Below are positions 1 to 6,658 of a DNA stretch of 34,057 bases, in pieces; positions within the stretch are counted from its first letter, which is position 1, and each line of letters opens with the position of its first letter. The notes beneath the pieces are model-generated. The model worked only from the letters and a program-made list of their open reading frames with translations, had not been told where the DNA came from and did no database searches. The DNA comes from Candidatus Neomarinimicrobiota bacterium (GTDB lineage: Bacteria; Fidelibacterota; Fidelibacteria; Fidelibacterales; Fidelibacteraceae). The stretch covers positions 1 to 34,057 of the forward strand of contig JAGGVO010000018.1 of the NCBI GenBank assembly GCA_021157965.1. Reading direction: 5' to 3'. The position numbers and the translations under genes were made by a program.

Positions 1-1
1 C

Positions 2-357
2 ATTGTGATTTGATGCCAAAACCGACTGACAAACAATATTAATTCAACTATAAATATGTTGGTTAATGTTGTGATTTGATGCCAAAACCGACTGACAAAC
101 AATATAAGTTGGCTGATGTTGACACCGGAGTTTGTTGTGATTTGATGCCAAAACCGACTGACAAACAATACATTCCTTTTGATTTAATTGCTCTTCTTGG
201 TTGTGATTTGATGCCAAAACCGACTGACAAACAATTATTATCTCGATAGGGCGCATAAAATTTTTGTTGTGATTTGATGCCAAAACCGACTGACAAACAA
301 TTGACCAACCAAAATCATTCGTACACAGAAAGTTGTGATTTGATGCCAAAACCGACT
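2..357 (+). CRISPR. CRISPR array, distal end: 6 repeats, 5 spacers, type II-C-like repeat
   Basis: Repeats of 36 bp lie at 2-37, 68-103, 134-169, 200-235 and 266-301, with a truncated sixth at 332-357. The five spacers (38-67, 104-133, 170-199, 236-265, 302-331) are each exactly 30 bp and unrelated to one another. The repeat begins GTTGTGATTTGATGCC and ends GACTGACAAACAAT; the first copy has A instead of G at its first base. A 36/30 geometry and GTTGT...ACAAT ends are typical of type II-C repeats, where the crRNA reads in this direction; the subtype is inferred because no cas gene is visible. The last repeat stops matching after 26 bases, so this is probably the leader-distal end, with leader, older repeats and cas genes to the left of the window. 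Translating the minus strand gives a spurious repetitive peptide. Confidence 0.95.
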
Positions 358-431
358 CTGTCAGATATTATTAAAAAGAAAAATATAAACAATAGCTTAA
401 ACCTAATCGGTGTGATGTCTGTGAAAATTAT

Positions 432-460
432 TTGACGTGTACGGTAAAATGCCGTACATT
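432..460 (+). promoter_or_regulatory. Promoter of the toxin-antitoxin operon
   Basis: A -35 box TTGACG (432-437) and a -10 box TACATT (455-460) are separated by exactly 17 bp. The predicted transcription start is about 10-12 nt before the antitoxin ATG at 479, so the leader would be very short and mostly ribosome binding site (AAAAGGGA, 466-473). The spacing and position make this one of the clearest promoters in the window. Confidence 0.65.
438..458. promoter_or_regulatory. Palindromic operator overlapping the TA promoter
   Basis: TGTACGG (438-444) and CCGTACA (452-458) form a perfect 7-bp inverted repeat with a 7-bp spacer. It fills the region between the -35 and -10 boxes and overlaps the -10. 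Ribbon-helix-helix antitoxins of the DUF1778/TacA type typically autorepress by binding such palindromes at their own promoter, so this is the likely site for the product of the gene at 479-766. Binding is inferred from position and symmetry. Confidence 0.6.
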
Positions 461-478
461 ATTCTAAAAGGGAAAGAC

Positions 479-766
479 ATGAAAGCACAAATCAACAAAG
501 ATGAACGCATAGAACTCCGCGTTTCTTCAACGGATAAAAAGATTTTTAAAAAAGCACAGATCTTAAGCGGTGATAAATCGTTCAGCAGTTTTATTGTGAG
601 AGTTGTGAAACAACAGGCAGAAGAAATCCTTGCCAGGTATGACAGGATTCTTGTCTCAGAAAAAGACAGGCACGCGTTTTTTGACGCTGTATTTGGAGAC
701 CCTGAACCCAACCAGAATTTAATGGAAGCTGCAAAAAGATTTAAATCAAGAATGTCTTCCTCGTGA
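479..766 (+). CDS. DUF1778 (TacA-like) ribbon-helix-helix antitoxin
   Basis: A 95-aa protein starting MKAQINKDERIELRVSS, the typical N-terminus of DUF1778 antitoxins: an RHH strand (ERIELRVS) followed by two helices that dimerise and bind DNA, then a C-terminal tail that in this family wraps around and blocks the GNAT toxin. The ATG at 479 is chosen over an in-frame ATG at 437 because AAAAGGGA lies 5 nt upstream and the earlier ATG falls inside the promoter and operator. The last codons overlap the toxin start (GTGA, 763-766), the usual translational coupling of this module. It sits directly downstream of the broken end of the CRISPR array. Such modules are commonly mobile. Family call is confident; the operator at 438-458 suggests autorepression. 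Confidence 0.85.
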   Translation: MKAQINKDERIELRVSSTDKKIFKKAQILSGDKSFSSFIVRVVKQQAEEILARYDRILVSEKDRHAFFDAVFGDPEPNQNLMEAAKRFKSRMSSS

Positions 767-1254
767 AAATTGTATTACTTGATACATCGCATAACAGAAA
801 GAATTTTACATGCGAAGAACCGTCTTTAACCGCTTATATCCGAAAACAGGTGAGCCAGGATATACGAAAAAGACTTGCGACGTGTTTTGTTGCCATTGAT
901 GAAAATCAAGATGTCATGGGTTATTACACACTGTCCAGCGAAAGCCTTGGCAGAGATGCGATTCCTGAAAGGTATATGAAACGCATTCCCAGGAATTATC
1001 ATGCCCCGGTTATTTTATTGGGCCGGCTGGCAAGGGATATCAGAATGAAAGGAACAGGGCTTGGAGAACATCTTCTGCTGGATGCATTATTCAGAAGCTA
1101 TACCCTGTCATGTCAAAGTATAGGTGCCATGGCTGTTGTTGTTGACCCTATCAATGAATTTGTGCACCGCTTTTATAAAAAATATGGTTTTGTACAACTC
1201 CCCGATAGCGGGAAGATGTTTCTTCCGATGAAAGTTATCGAACAATTAATCTGA
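763..1254 (+). CDS. GNAT acetyltransferase toxin (TacT-like)
   Basis: A 163-aa GNAT-fold protein with the acetyl-CoA pyrophosphate-loop motif in RMKGTGLGEHLL (near residues 93-104, RxxGxG type) and a C-terminal FYKKYGF segment, where TacT-family toxins carry the catalytic tyrosine (FYxxxGF). Known members acetylate the amino group of charged tRNAs and stop translation; their DUF1778 partner neutralises them. Translation starts at GTG 763, overlapping the antitoxin stop by 4 nt, so the pair is co-transcribed. Length matches the family (about 160 aa) and no disruption is visible, so the toxin is probably intact. The tRNA target cannot be read from sequence. A perfect CRISPR repeat copy lies 100 bp downstream. 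Confidence 0.85.
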   Translation: MKIVLLDTSHNRKNFTCEEPSLTAYIRKQVSQDIRKRLATCFVAIDENQDVMGYYTLSSESLGRDAIPERYMKRIPRNYHAPVILLGRLARDIRMKGTGLGEHLLLDALFRSYTLSCQSIGAMAVVVDPINEFVHRFYKKYGFVQLPDSGKMFLPMKVIEQLI

Positions 1255-1353
1255 AAAGTTGCATCATTACAATGGTCATAAAACATAGGATGGAAAGTGG
1301 TTTCTGCACGTTTTCAGCTCTTGGTGACCGTTCCGTTTTATTCCGATTCTTTT

Positions 1354-1389
1354 GTTGTGATTTGATGCCAAAACCGACTGACAAACAAT
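1354..1389 (+). repeat. Orphan CRISPR repeat, identical to the array consensus
   Basis: All 36 bases match the array repeat in the same orientation, about 1 kb past the last array unit and beyond the toxin-antitoxin module. No repeat occurs one period upstream (1288-1323). Downstream, the 30 bp at 1390-1419 have spacer length, and at exactly the next expected repeat position (1420) the sequence GTTGTTATTCG resembles the repeat start GTTGTGATTTG. It is therefore best read as a detached piece of the same array (repeat, spacer, broken repeat). A tracrRNA anti-repeat is less likely because anti-repeats are normally imperfect. A leader-less mini-array or a CRISPR-derived small RNA remains possible. 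Confidence 0.9.
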
Positions 1390-1419
1390 TTTTCTTTGTC
1401 GGGAAGGAACCGATATCTA

Positions 1420-1454
1420 GTTGTTATTCGTTTGAGGGACGAGAAACGAATAAC
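1420..1454. repeat. Hairpin and dispersed repeat next to the orphan CRISPR unit
   Basis: GTTATTCGTTT (1423-1433) and AAACGAATAAC (1444-1454) form a perfect 11-bp inverted repeat with a 10-nt loop. There is no T-tract after it, so it is not an evident terminator. Bases 1424-1443 match the reverse complement of 23594-23613 at 18 of 20 positions, showing that this is a copy of a short dispersed element. The rest of 1255-1540 contains no convincing gene. Confidence 0.6.
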
Positions 1455-1540
1455 GAGAATTAAAAACGTTCATTGGCTCACTTAAATCAATTCCGTAATT
1501 AAGAAATTCAATTCATCCGGTGAAATACCCATCTGCACAT

Positions 1541-2596
1541 TTATTGTGCGAATGGGAGCCCTGTTTCACGGGATTCATTATACATCATTTCCCCAATAAG
1601 AATAGCGGTCCCTGCCGCACCCCGTATAGTATTGTGAGACAAAAGGGTAAAGGTATAATCGAAAACGGGACAGGTTTGCAGGCGGCCGATGGAAACGGCC
1701 ATCCCCTTATCCAGATTGCGGTGGAGCTTGGGCTGGGGATAAGCAGGCTCATGGAAATAGTGTATGGGTTGCAATGGAGCCATGGGCAAATCTTTTTCCT
1801 GGACGGCCGAACGATAGTTTTCCCAAATATGGATGATTTCTTTTTCAGAGGTTTTCTTTTTGAGTTTTACCGAGACACATTCCAGGTGGCCGTTAATGAC
1901 CGGTACTCTGTTACATTGAGCACTGATTTTAATATCCGCCGGTATAATTCGGTTTCCATTCAGGGTTCCCAGGATTTTCAAAGGCTCCCGGCGCATTTTA
2001 TCCTCTTCGCCGGAAATGTATGGAATGACGTTATTCAGTATATCCAAAGAAGAAACACCCGGATATCCGGCACCGGATAAGGCCTGGAAAGTCACAACGT
2101 GCAGGGCTTCCACACCAAAAGCATCCACCAGCGGCTTGATGGCCAGGGTGAGCCCGATAGTGGAACAGTTGGGATTTGTGATGATACATCCCTTGCCGTA
2201 TTCCTGATATGTTTTCAGTTTAAGATGATCAGGATTCACCTCGGGAATCACCAAGGGGACATCCTCATCAAAACGGTGATTCCGGGCGTTTGAGATGACC
2301 GTATATCCCGCCCGGGCAAAATCGGTCTCGATGGGACCTGCCACAGAGGCATCCAGCCCTGAAAAGACAATCCGGCAGGGCAGGTTGGGCTCACAGGTTT
2401 GTACCGTCATGGCTTCGACAAAGTCCGGCATGGGTGTGGGTAAAAACCATGTCACGGCCTCACGGTATGGTTTCCCGGCAGATCGCTCCGATGCCGCGAG
2501 AGCGGTGATCTCGAAAAAAGGATGATTCCTGAGTAAATGAATAAACTGCTGTCCCACACTTCCCGTAGCGCCTAATATGCCGACCGGTATTTTCAC
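1541..2596 (-). CDS. asd: Aspartate-semialdehyde dehydrogenase, archaeal/fungal type
   Basis: A 351-aa cytosolic enzyme that reduces aspartyl-4-phosphate to aspartate-4-semialdehyde with NADPH, the branch point to lysine/diaminopimelate, threonine and methionine. Visible motifs are the Rossmann GATGSVGQ (residues 9-16), the catalytic cysteine in NPNCSTIGL (Cys144) and the general-base histidine in NGHLECVSV (His237). Overall sequence and the NPNCSTIGL form belong to the archaeal/fungal branch and not the common proteobacterial one. The start is GTG at 2596 because AAAGGAG (2602-2608, complement) lies 5 nt upstream; the nearby ATG at 2598 is out of frame and stops at once. Neighbours show no amino-acid operon, so it appears monocistronic. 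Confidence 0.92.
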   Translation of the reverse strand: MKIPVGILGATGSVGQQFIHLLRNHPFFEITALAASERSAGKPYREAVTWFLPTPMPDFVEAMTVQTCEPNLPCRIVFSGLDASVAGPIETDFARAGYTVISNARNHRFDEDVPLVIPEVNPDHLKLKTYQEYGKGCIITNPNCSTIGLTLAIKPLVDAFGVEALHVVTFQALSGAGYPGVSSLDILNNVIPYISGEEDKMRREPLKILGTLNGNRIIPADIKISAQCNRVPVINGHLECVSVKLKKKTSEKEIIHIWENYRSAVQEKDLPMAPLQPIHYFHEPAYPQPKLHRNLDKGMAVSIGRLQTCPVFDYTFTLLSHNTIRGAAGTAILIGEMMYNESRETGLPFAQ

Positions 2597-2622
2597 ATCA
2601 ACTCCTTTATTTTTCTGTTGAG

Positions 2623-2651
2623 AATATATTGACTTCTGCCTTCACCGTCAG
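2623..2651 (-). promoter_or_regulatory. Possible asd promoter
   Basis: On the minus strand, a -35-like CTGACG (2646-2651) and a -10-like TATATT (2623-2628) are 17 bp apart, about 27 nt upstream of the asd GTG. The -35 matches the consensus at 4 of 6 positions, so support is moderate. Confidence 0.35.
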
Positions 2652-2749
2652 CTTGTTTTTATTTAAGATGCTCATAAAGCCGCTCCTGTTTTGATTTTAA
2701 TCCCCGCTTTCATAAATTTGGATAAAATGGTTAAAAAACAGGGGATATT

Positions 2750-5104
2750 ATGACAAAATCCATCACGCGCAGAGATTTTCTGAAACAAACGGGACTGGCA
2801 GGAGGGGGGCTGATTTTTTTGCCGTTGGGACGCATTCTGGCGAATGGCTTTTGGGAAGAACATGCCTGGGTTGATAAAGCCGGAAAGGCACCATACTGGA
2901 ACATGTCTCCCGGCGTAGCAGTCGGAGAAGGGGTCCGGGCTAATTATCCGGTTATTCACCTGTTTGATCAACGTATGTATGTGGCATTGACAGAACAACA
3001 CGCGGATAAGGAGTTGATTCGGATTTATGTTTTTGATGAAAACCTGAAACAGGCAGGCAGCCGGACGGCCCTGTCGGATTTCCCCATAAACAGTCGGCCG
3101 TTTTTGGGATCGGATGGGCAGCATCTGTATGTGTTCTGGCTACGTAAATCCGGAAAAAACGGTGAAATTGTTTTTCAGGATATAAATCAAATATCGGATA
3201 CTCCCCCAAAAATCCTGGCAAAGTGTTCCGGCAACAGCGGATGGATTCGGACGGCTGCATCTCCGGACGGTGATATGATGGTGGTCTGGCAGGACGGGTC
3301 TCAAAAGCCGTATCAATGCCGGTACTCGCTCTTTAAGGATGGAAAACCAGGCCAGATGCAGACACTTAAATCTGACTTTCCGGTACGTCATCCCGATGTG
3401 ATTTTCGGCGGGGATGCTTTTTATGTCGCTGCAGAATACGGGGTAAAAGACTTTCAGTCCCAGATTTACCTCAGCCGGATAAGCAAAAAGGGGAATCCTG
3501 ATGAAACAATCCGAATAACCGATCATCCTGCAGGTAATTATTACCCCTCTCTGGCCCTTTTATCCACGGGGGATATTGCTCTGGCTTATTACAGTCCGCG
3601 AAAAGGGAAACAACATTGGGATATGCCCCGATGGGTCTATCTTTCCCTCTATAACGGCAGGAAAGTCCGTCATTTGGAGACCCTTCCCGGTATGGACCTT
3701 TCCAAGGAACTCACAGATCAGAGTCTTGAATATCCCAGACTGGCCGCTCTGGATTCCGGGCAGCTTTTCCTGACGGGGCGTCCTTCCCAGAACTTCTTCA
3801 TACAGGTTCAAGGGGAAAAGGGATTTGAAAAACCCTGTCGCTTAGAGCAGGACGGATGGGGAGGCCGGGGACTGACCGTTGAACTTGCTGTCAGCGGAAA
3901 CACGGTTTATACAGTCCGCCGGGATTTAAGAAAAGTTATCCTGCAGAAAATTGAGGTGCGCCATCCGGAAGGCCGGATGTCTAAACTGAAATCATTCCCT
4001 GCTGCCGACCGGATTCCTGCACTGAAAAATCCATCCTATGAGAACTACCGGAATGTTTATCCGAAAATCATGGGAGGGACTGTCTTTTTCGGCGATTTGC
4101 ACCACCATACCGCTTATTCGGATGGCATTGGAGATCCGGACGAGTATTATACCCGGGCACGAAATCTTTTTGGGGATGATTTTTTCTGCCTGACGGATCA
4201 TGATAATTTTGTAGGACGGCCGATGCAGCCGGGAGACTGGCAGATGATGAAGGATGTGGCGGATTACTACAATGCCGATGATGTTTTCGCTACCTTTTAC
4301 GGGATTGAGTGGACCACAGGCCGCTATCCCAACAGAGGATACGGCCACCGCAATATTTATTCTATCCATCCCGATATGCCCCTCATCGACCATACCCGGG
4401 AACCCTGGAAATCGTCGAAAGATTTGTTAAGAGAAATCCAGGCCTTTGACGGTATTGCCGTTCCCCATCATATTGGATGGACCGGTACGGACTGGGAAAA
4501 TGCCGATGATGTCCGTCAACCCCTTTGTGAAATTATATCCAACCATGGTGCTTATGAATTTATGGGAAACCGTCCCATTCAGCACCGGGGAGGGAAAAAG
4601 GGCTGTTTTATGCAGGATGGACTGGCAGGCGGACATAAATTCGGTCTGATCGGCAGTACGGATTCTCATGGACTTATCTGGCACCACCGGGCCGGGTATA
4701 AACGAAATTGCATCAGGAGCGGACTGACAGCGGTCATTGCCGAAGATTTGAACCGTGAAAGCCTTTTCCAGGCTATGAAACGCCGGCATACCTATGCCAC
4801 ATCCGGCATTAAATTGTTCTTACGATTTGAATGTGAAAACGGTATGCAAGGTGATGTTCTGTCCATAATGAATGTCCCTGAATTTTCTGTGGAATGCATA
4901 TCACCCGATCCAATTTTGCGCATTGTGATGGTGAAAAACAATTCGGATGTGTATGAATATGGAGGGGATGGTTTACGGTCACGCTTTACCTGGACAGATC
5001 CGAACCCGGTTCCCGGAAAAGAGAGCTGGTATTATCTGAGAATTACCACCCTTTCAGGTGAGATGGCCTGGAGCAGTCCGATATGGATTACTCCTTTGAT
5101 TTAA
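2750..5104 (+). CDS. Tat-exported protein with C-terminal PHP (DUF3604-like) domain
   Basis: A 784-aa protein with a twin-arginine signal, SITRRDFLKQTGLAGG (Arg7-Arg8), so it is exported folded, probably already metal-loaded. Residues about 60-430 are beta-rich with repeated short segments (for example SPDGDMMVVWQDG), suggesting a beta-propeller-like region; this is inference. The C-terminal region starts FFGDLHHHTAYSDG (His451-His453) and continues with CLTDHDN, VPHHIGW and GSTDSHG (Asp638, His640), the metal-ligand pattern of PHP-type phosphoesterases and of DUF3604 proteins. RRHTYATSGIKL near residue 690 also matches DUF3604. Substrate is unknown; a periplasmic hydrolase of a phosphorylated or sulfated compound is plausible. 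Divergent from asd with 153 bp between, and followed by an unrelated small gene. Confidence 0.75.
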   Translation: MTKSITRRDFLKQTGLAGGGLIFLPLGRILANGFWEEHAWVDKAGKAPYWNMSPGVAVGEGVRANYPVIHLFDQRMYVALTEQHADKELIRIYVFDENLKQAGSRTALSDFPINSRPFLGSDGQHLYVFWLRKSGKNGEIVFQDINQISDTPPKILAKCSGNSGWIRTAASPDGDMMVVWQDGSQKPYQCRYSLFKDGKPGQMQTLKSDFPVRHPDVIFGGDAFYVAAEYGVKDFQSQIYLSRISKKGNPDETIRITDHPAGNYYPSLALLSTGDIALAYYSPRKGKQHWDMPRWVYLSLYNGRKVRHLETLPGMDLSKELTDQSLEYPRLAALDSGQLFLTGRPSQNFFIQVQGEKGFEKPCRLEQDGWGGRGLTVELAVSGNTVYTVRRDLRKVILQKIEVRHPEGRMSKLKSFPAADRIPALKNPSYENYRNVYPKIMGGTVFFGDLHHHTAYSDGIGDPDEYYTRARNLFGDDFFCLTDHDNFVGRPMQPGDWQMMKDVADYYNADDVFATFYGIEWTTGRYPNRGYGHRNIYSIHPDMPLIDHTREPWKSSKDLLREIQAFDGIAVPHHIGWTGTDWENADDVRQPLCEIISNHGAYEFMGNRPIQHRGGKKGCFMQDGLAGGHKFGLIGSTDSHGLIWHHRAGYKRNCIRSGLTAVIAEDLNRESLFQAMKRRHTYATSGIKLFLRFECENGMQGDVLSIMNVPEFSVECISPDPILRIVMVKNNSDVYEYGGDGLRSRFTWTDPNPVPGKESWYYLRITTLSGEMAWSSPIWITPLI

Positions 5105-5145
5105 ATTCCTTTTATGTGATAAAGCCCTCATTTCACTGAAAAAAC

Positions 5146-5175
5146 TTGATTTAGGAACTCTTATTATTGTATTTT
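5146..5175 (+). promoter_or_regulatory. Possible promoter of the 57-aa protein gene
   Basis: TTGATT (5146-5151) and TATTTT (5170-5175) are separated by 18 bp and end 35 nt before the ATG at 5211. The surrounding AT-rich stretch offers other -10 candidates, so the exact boxes are uncertain. Confidence 0.35.
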
Positions 5176-5210
5176 GTTTTATATTGTATCATAAAAGCAG
5201 GGAGGTTGCC

Positions 5211-5384
5211 ATGGCAAAAGGAGCAAAAGGATTCGGAGCGAAAATCGCTCACCGGGCGAAAGACAAAAGTAATACCATTTTTGTTAAAGTGTATAAACCC
5301 GTAAAGGGAGCCCATTCCGGAGTTAAGTTTAAAACCAGAATGGTTGCCGTTGCAGATAAAAGCGAACTGGATAAAATGAAATAA
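5211..5384 (+). CDS. Small basic protein of unknown function (57 aa)
   Basis: The product begins MAKGAKGFGAKIAHRAKD and is rich in Lys and Arg. The ATG at 5211 is preceded by GGGAGG at 5200-5205, a strong ribosome binding site, and is preferred to an in-frame ATG at 5184 without one. There is no signal peptide or membrane segment. Composition and size recall small ribosome-associated proteins; the middle part (FVKVYKPVKGAHSGVKF) is faintly like the Bacteroidetes DUF4295 pattern, but this resemblance is weak and no ribosomal genes are adjacent. It lies 63 bp before a lytic transglycosylase gene. Function not recognised; nucleic-acid binding is inferred from charge only. Confidence 0.6.
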   Translation: MAKGAKGFGAKIAHRAKDKSNTIFVKVYKPVKGAHSGVKFKTRMVAVADKSELDKMK

Positions 5385-5447
5385 AGGGACTCCAATCTCC
5401 TTTTTGCAGGATAAAACAAAGCATCTCTTAAACAGAAGGAATTTTAT

Positions 5448-6599
5448 ATGAAATTTGCAGCAATCCTTTTAATGTTTTGTCTGACAACCTTTCTGATTGC
5501 CCAGGATTACCAGCAGGGTATGGAAGACGATATGGAAGCGTTTCGCCGCTTTCAGCAACAGGATGAAGAGGCCTTTTCCGATTTTCAGAAAAAAGACAGA
5601 GAAGCATTTGAGGCTTTCAGGAAAAAAGTGGAAAAAGAATGGGGAGATTTTATTTCGTCCACTCCCAATGACTGGGTGGAATACTCGGAAGATTTACAAA
5701 ATCGCTTCAAAGTAGATTTCGAGAAGGGTGAAGTTACCATTGAAGTCCTTGTGGGTAAAGACGAAGCTAAAAATGAAGCCGTAGTCAAAGAAAAACTCGC
5801 CAAAGCCGTGGAACATATTGCCACAACACGGGCCAAGGCACAGGACTTTCCGGGACAGACGGCAGAAAAAAAGCCTGTGACACCCAAACCGGTTTTACAT
5901 GATCAGTTGAAAACCCCGGATGGTAAAAAAGTTACCCCTCAGAATGCTAAAACCTTTGCACGGGAAGTTGTAAAAAAAGAGCCGGTAAAACCCAAGCCTG
6001 TTAAGGGTAATCCTGATAAAGTGAAAGTTCAGATTTCTCTGGCCCTTGCTCCGGACCATATTCAGACCCGTGCCAAAGATTATATTCCTTCCGTAAAAAA
6101 ATATGCCTTAAAATATAACATTGATCCGGCATTGATTCTGGCCGTGATTCACACCGAATCTCATTTTAATCCAAAAGCCCGATCCCATATCCCTGCATAC
6201 GGACTGATGCAGCTTGTTCCCTGGAGCGGTGCCAAAGATGCCAACCGGTTTCTTTTTAATAAAGATGAAGATGTTTCTGCCGGGGACCTGTACAATCCCG
6301 ATAAAAATATCCAGTTTGGAGTTGCTTATATTTACATCCTCCAAAACCGGTATTTCAAGAAAATCGCAGATCCTCAGGTTAAGAATTATTGTACCATAGC
6401 GGCATACAATGCAGGGGCAGGAAATGTGAGCAGGGCTTTTATTGGCAATACAAATCTTCCAAAGGCAATTCCCACCATCAATACATATACACCGGACAGG
6501 GTATATCATCAGCTTAAAAATAAAATGTCCACGAAAGAAGCACGGAATTATATCCAAAAAGTTTCAAAACTTCACACCCAATACAAATCCTGGATGTAA
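5448..6599 (+). CDS. MltC-like membrane-bound lytic murein transglycosylase
   Basis: A 383-aa exported protein. A signal peptide (about residues 1-18, ending FLIAQ) is followed by a charged helical region with near-repeats (FRRFQQQDEEAFSDF, FQKKDREAFEAF) and then WVEYSEDLQNRFKVDFEKG, resembling the MltC N-terminal domain (DUF3393). A Pro/Lys-rich linker (about 145-200) leads to an SLT/lysozyme-like domain: LAVIHTESHFNPKA with catalytic Glu237, AYGLMQLVP, and AAYNAGAGNV. These enzymes cleave peptidoglycan between MurNAc and GlcNAc, making 1,6-anhydro ends. Unlike E. coli MltC it shows no clear lipobox, so it may be periplasmic and soluble. ATG at 5448 follows AGAAGGAA. The gene ends at a strong terminator. 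Confidence 0.85.
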   Translation: MKFAAILLMFCLTTFLIAQDYQQGMEDDMEAFRRFQQQDEEAFSDFQKKDREAFEAFRKKVEKEWGDFISSTPNDWVEYSEDLQNRFKVDFEKGEVTIEVLVGKDEAKNEAVVKEKLAKAVEHIATTRAKAQDFPGQTAEKKPVTPKPVLHDQLKTPDGKKVTPQNAKTFAREVVKKEPVKPKPVKGNPDKVKVQISLALAPDHIQTRAKDYIPSVKKYALKYNIDPALILAVIHTESHFNPKARSHIPAYGLMQLVPWSGAKDANRFLFNKDEDVSAGDLYNPDKNIQFGVAYIYILQNRYFKKIADPQVKNYCTIAAYNAGAGNVSRAFIGNTNLPKAIPTINTYTPDRVYHQLKNKMSTKEARNYIQKVSKLHTQYKSWM

Positions 6600-6627
6600 T
6601 CTTTAAAATAATTCAAAAATCGTGAAG

Positions 6628-6658
6628 GGAGAGGTTTTAATCACCTCTCCTTTTTTTT
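6628..6658 (+). terminator. Rho-independent terminator after the lytic transglycosylase gene
   Basis: GGAGAGGT (6628-6635) pairs with ACCTCTCC (6643-6650) around a 7-nt loop, followed by eight T (6651-6658). The T-tract touches the stop codon of the convergent kinase gene. On the minus strand there is no good T-tract, so it mainly serves the plus strand. Confidence 0.85.

Noticed and set aside
44-349. Minus-strand reading frame with repeated VCQSVLASNHN units
   Set aside because: The 66-bp period is a multiple of three, so the CRISPR array stays open in several frames. The repeat is the array, not a protein.
2-357. Type VI-B (Cas13b) array
   Set aside because: Those repeats also begin GTTG and are 36 bp, but usually end in ACAAC-type complementarity to the start; here the end is AACAAT, closer to type II-C.
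1354-1389. Orphan repeat as a tracrRNA anti-repeat
   Set aside because: A perfect 36/36 match is unusual for anti-repeats, and neither flank shows the expected nexus hairpin followed by a T-tract.
1272-1463. 63-codon frame containing the orphan repeat
   Set aside because: It reads through the CRISPR repeat and hairpin, has no ribosome binding site and resembles no family.
1520-2080. Long plus-strand frame opposite asd
   Set aside because: The minus strand encodes a complete Asd with all catalytic motifs; the opposite frame is a shadow.
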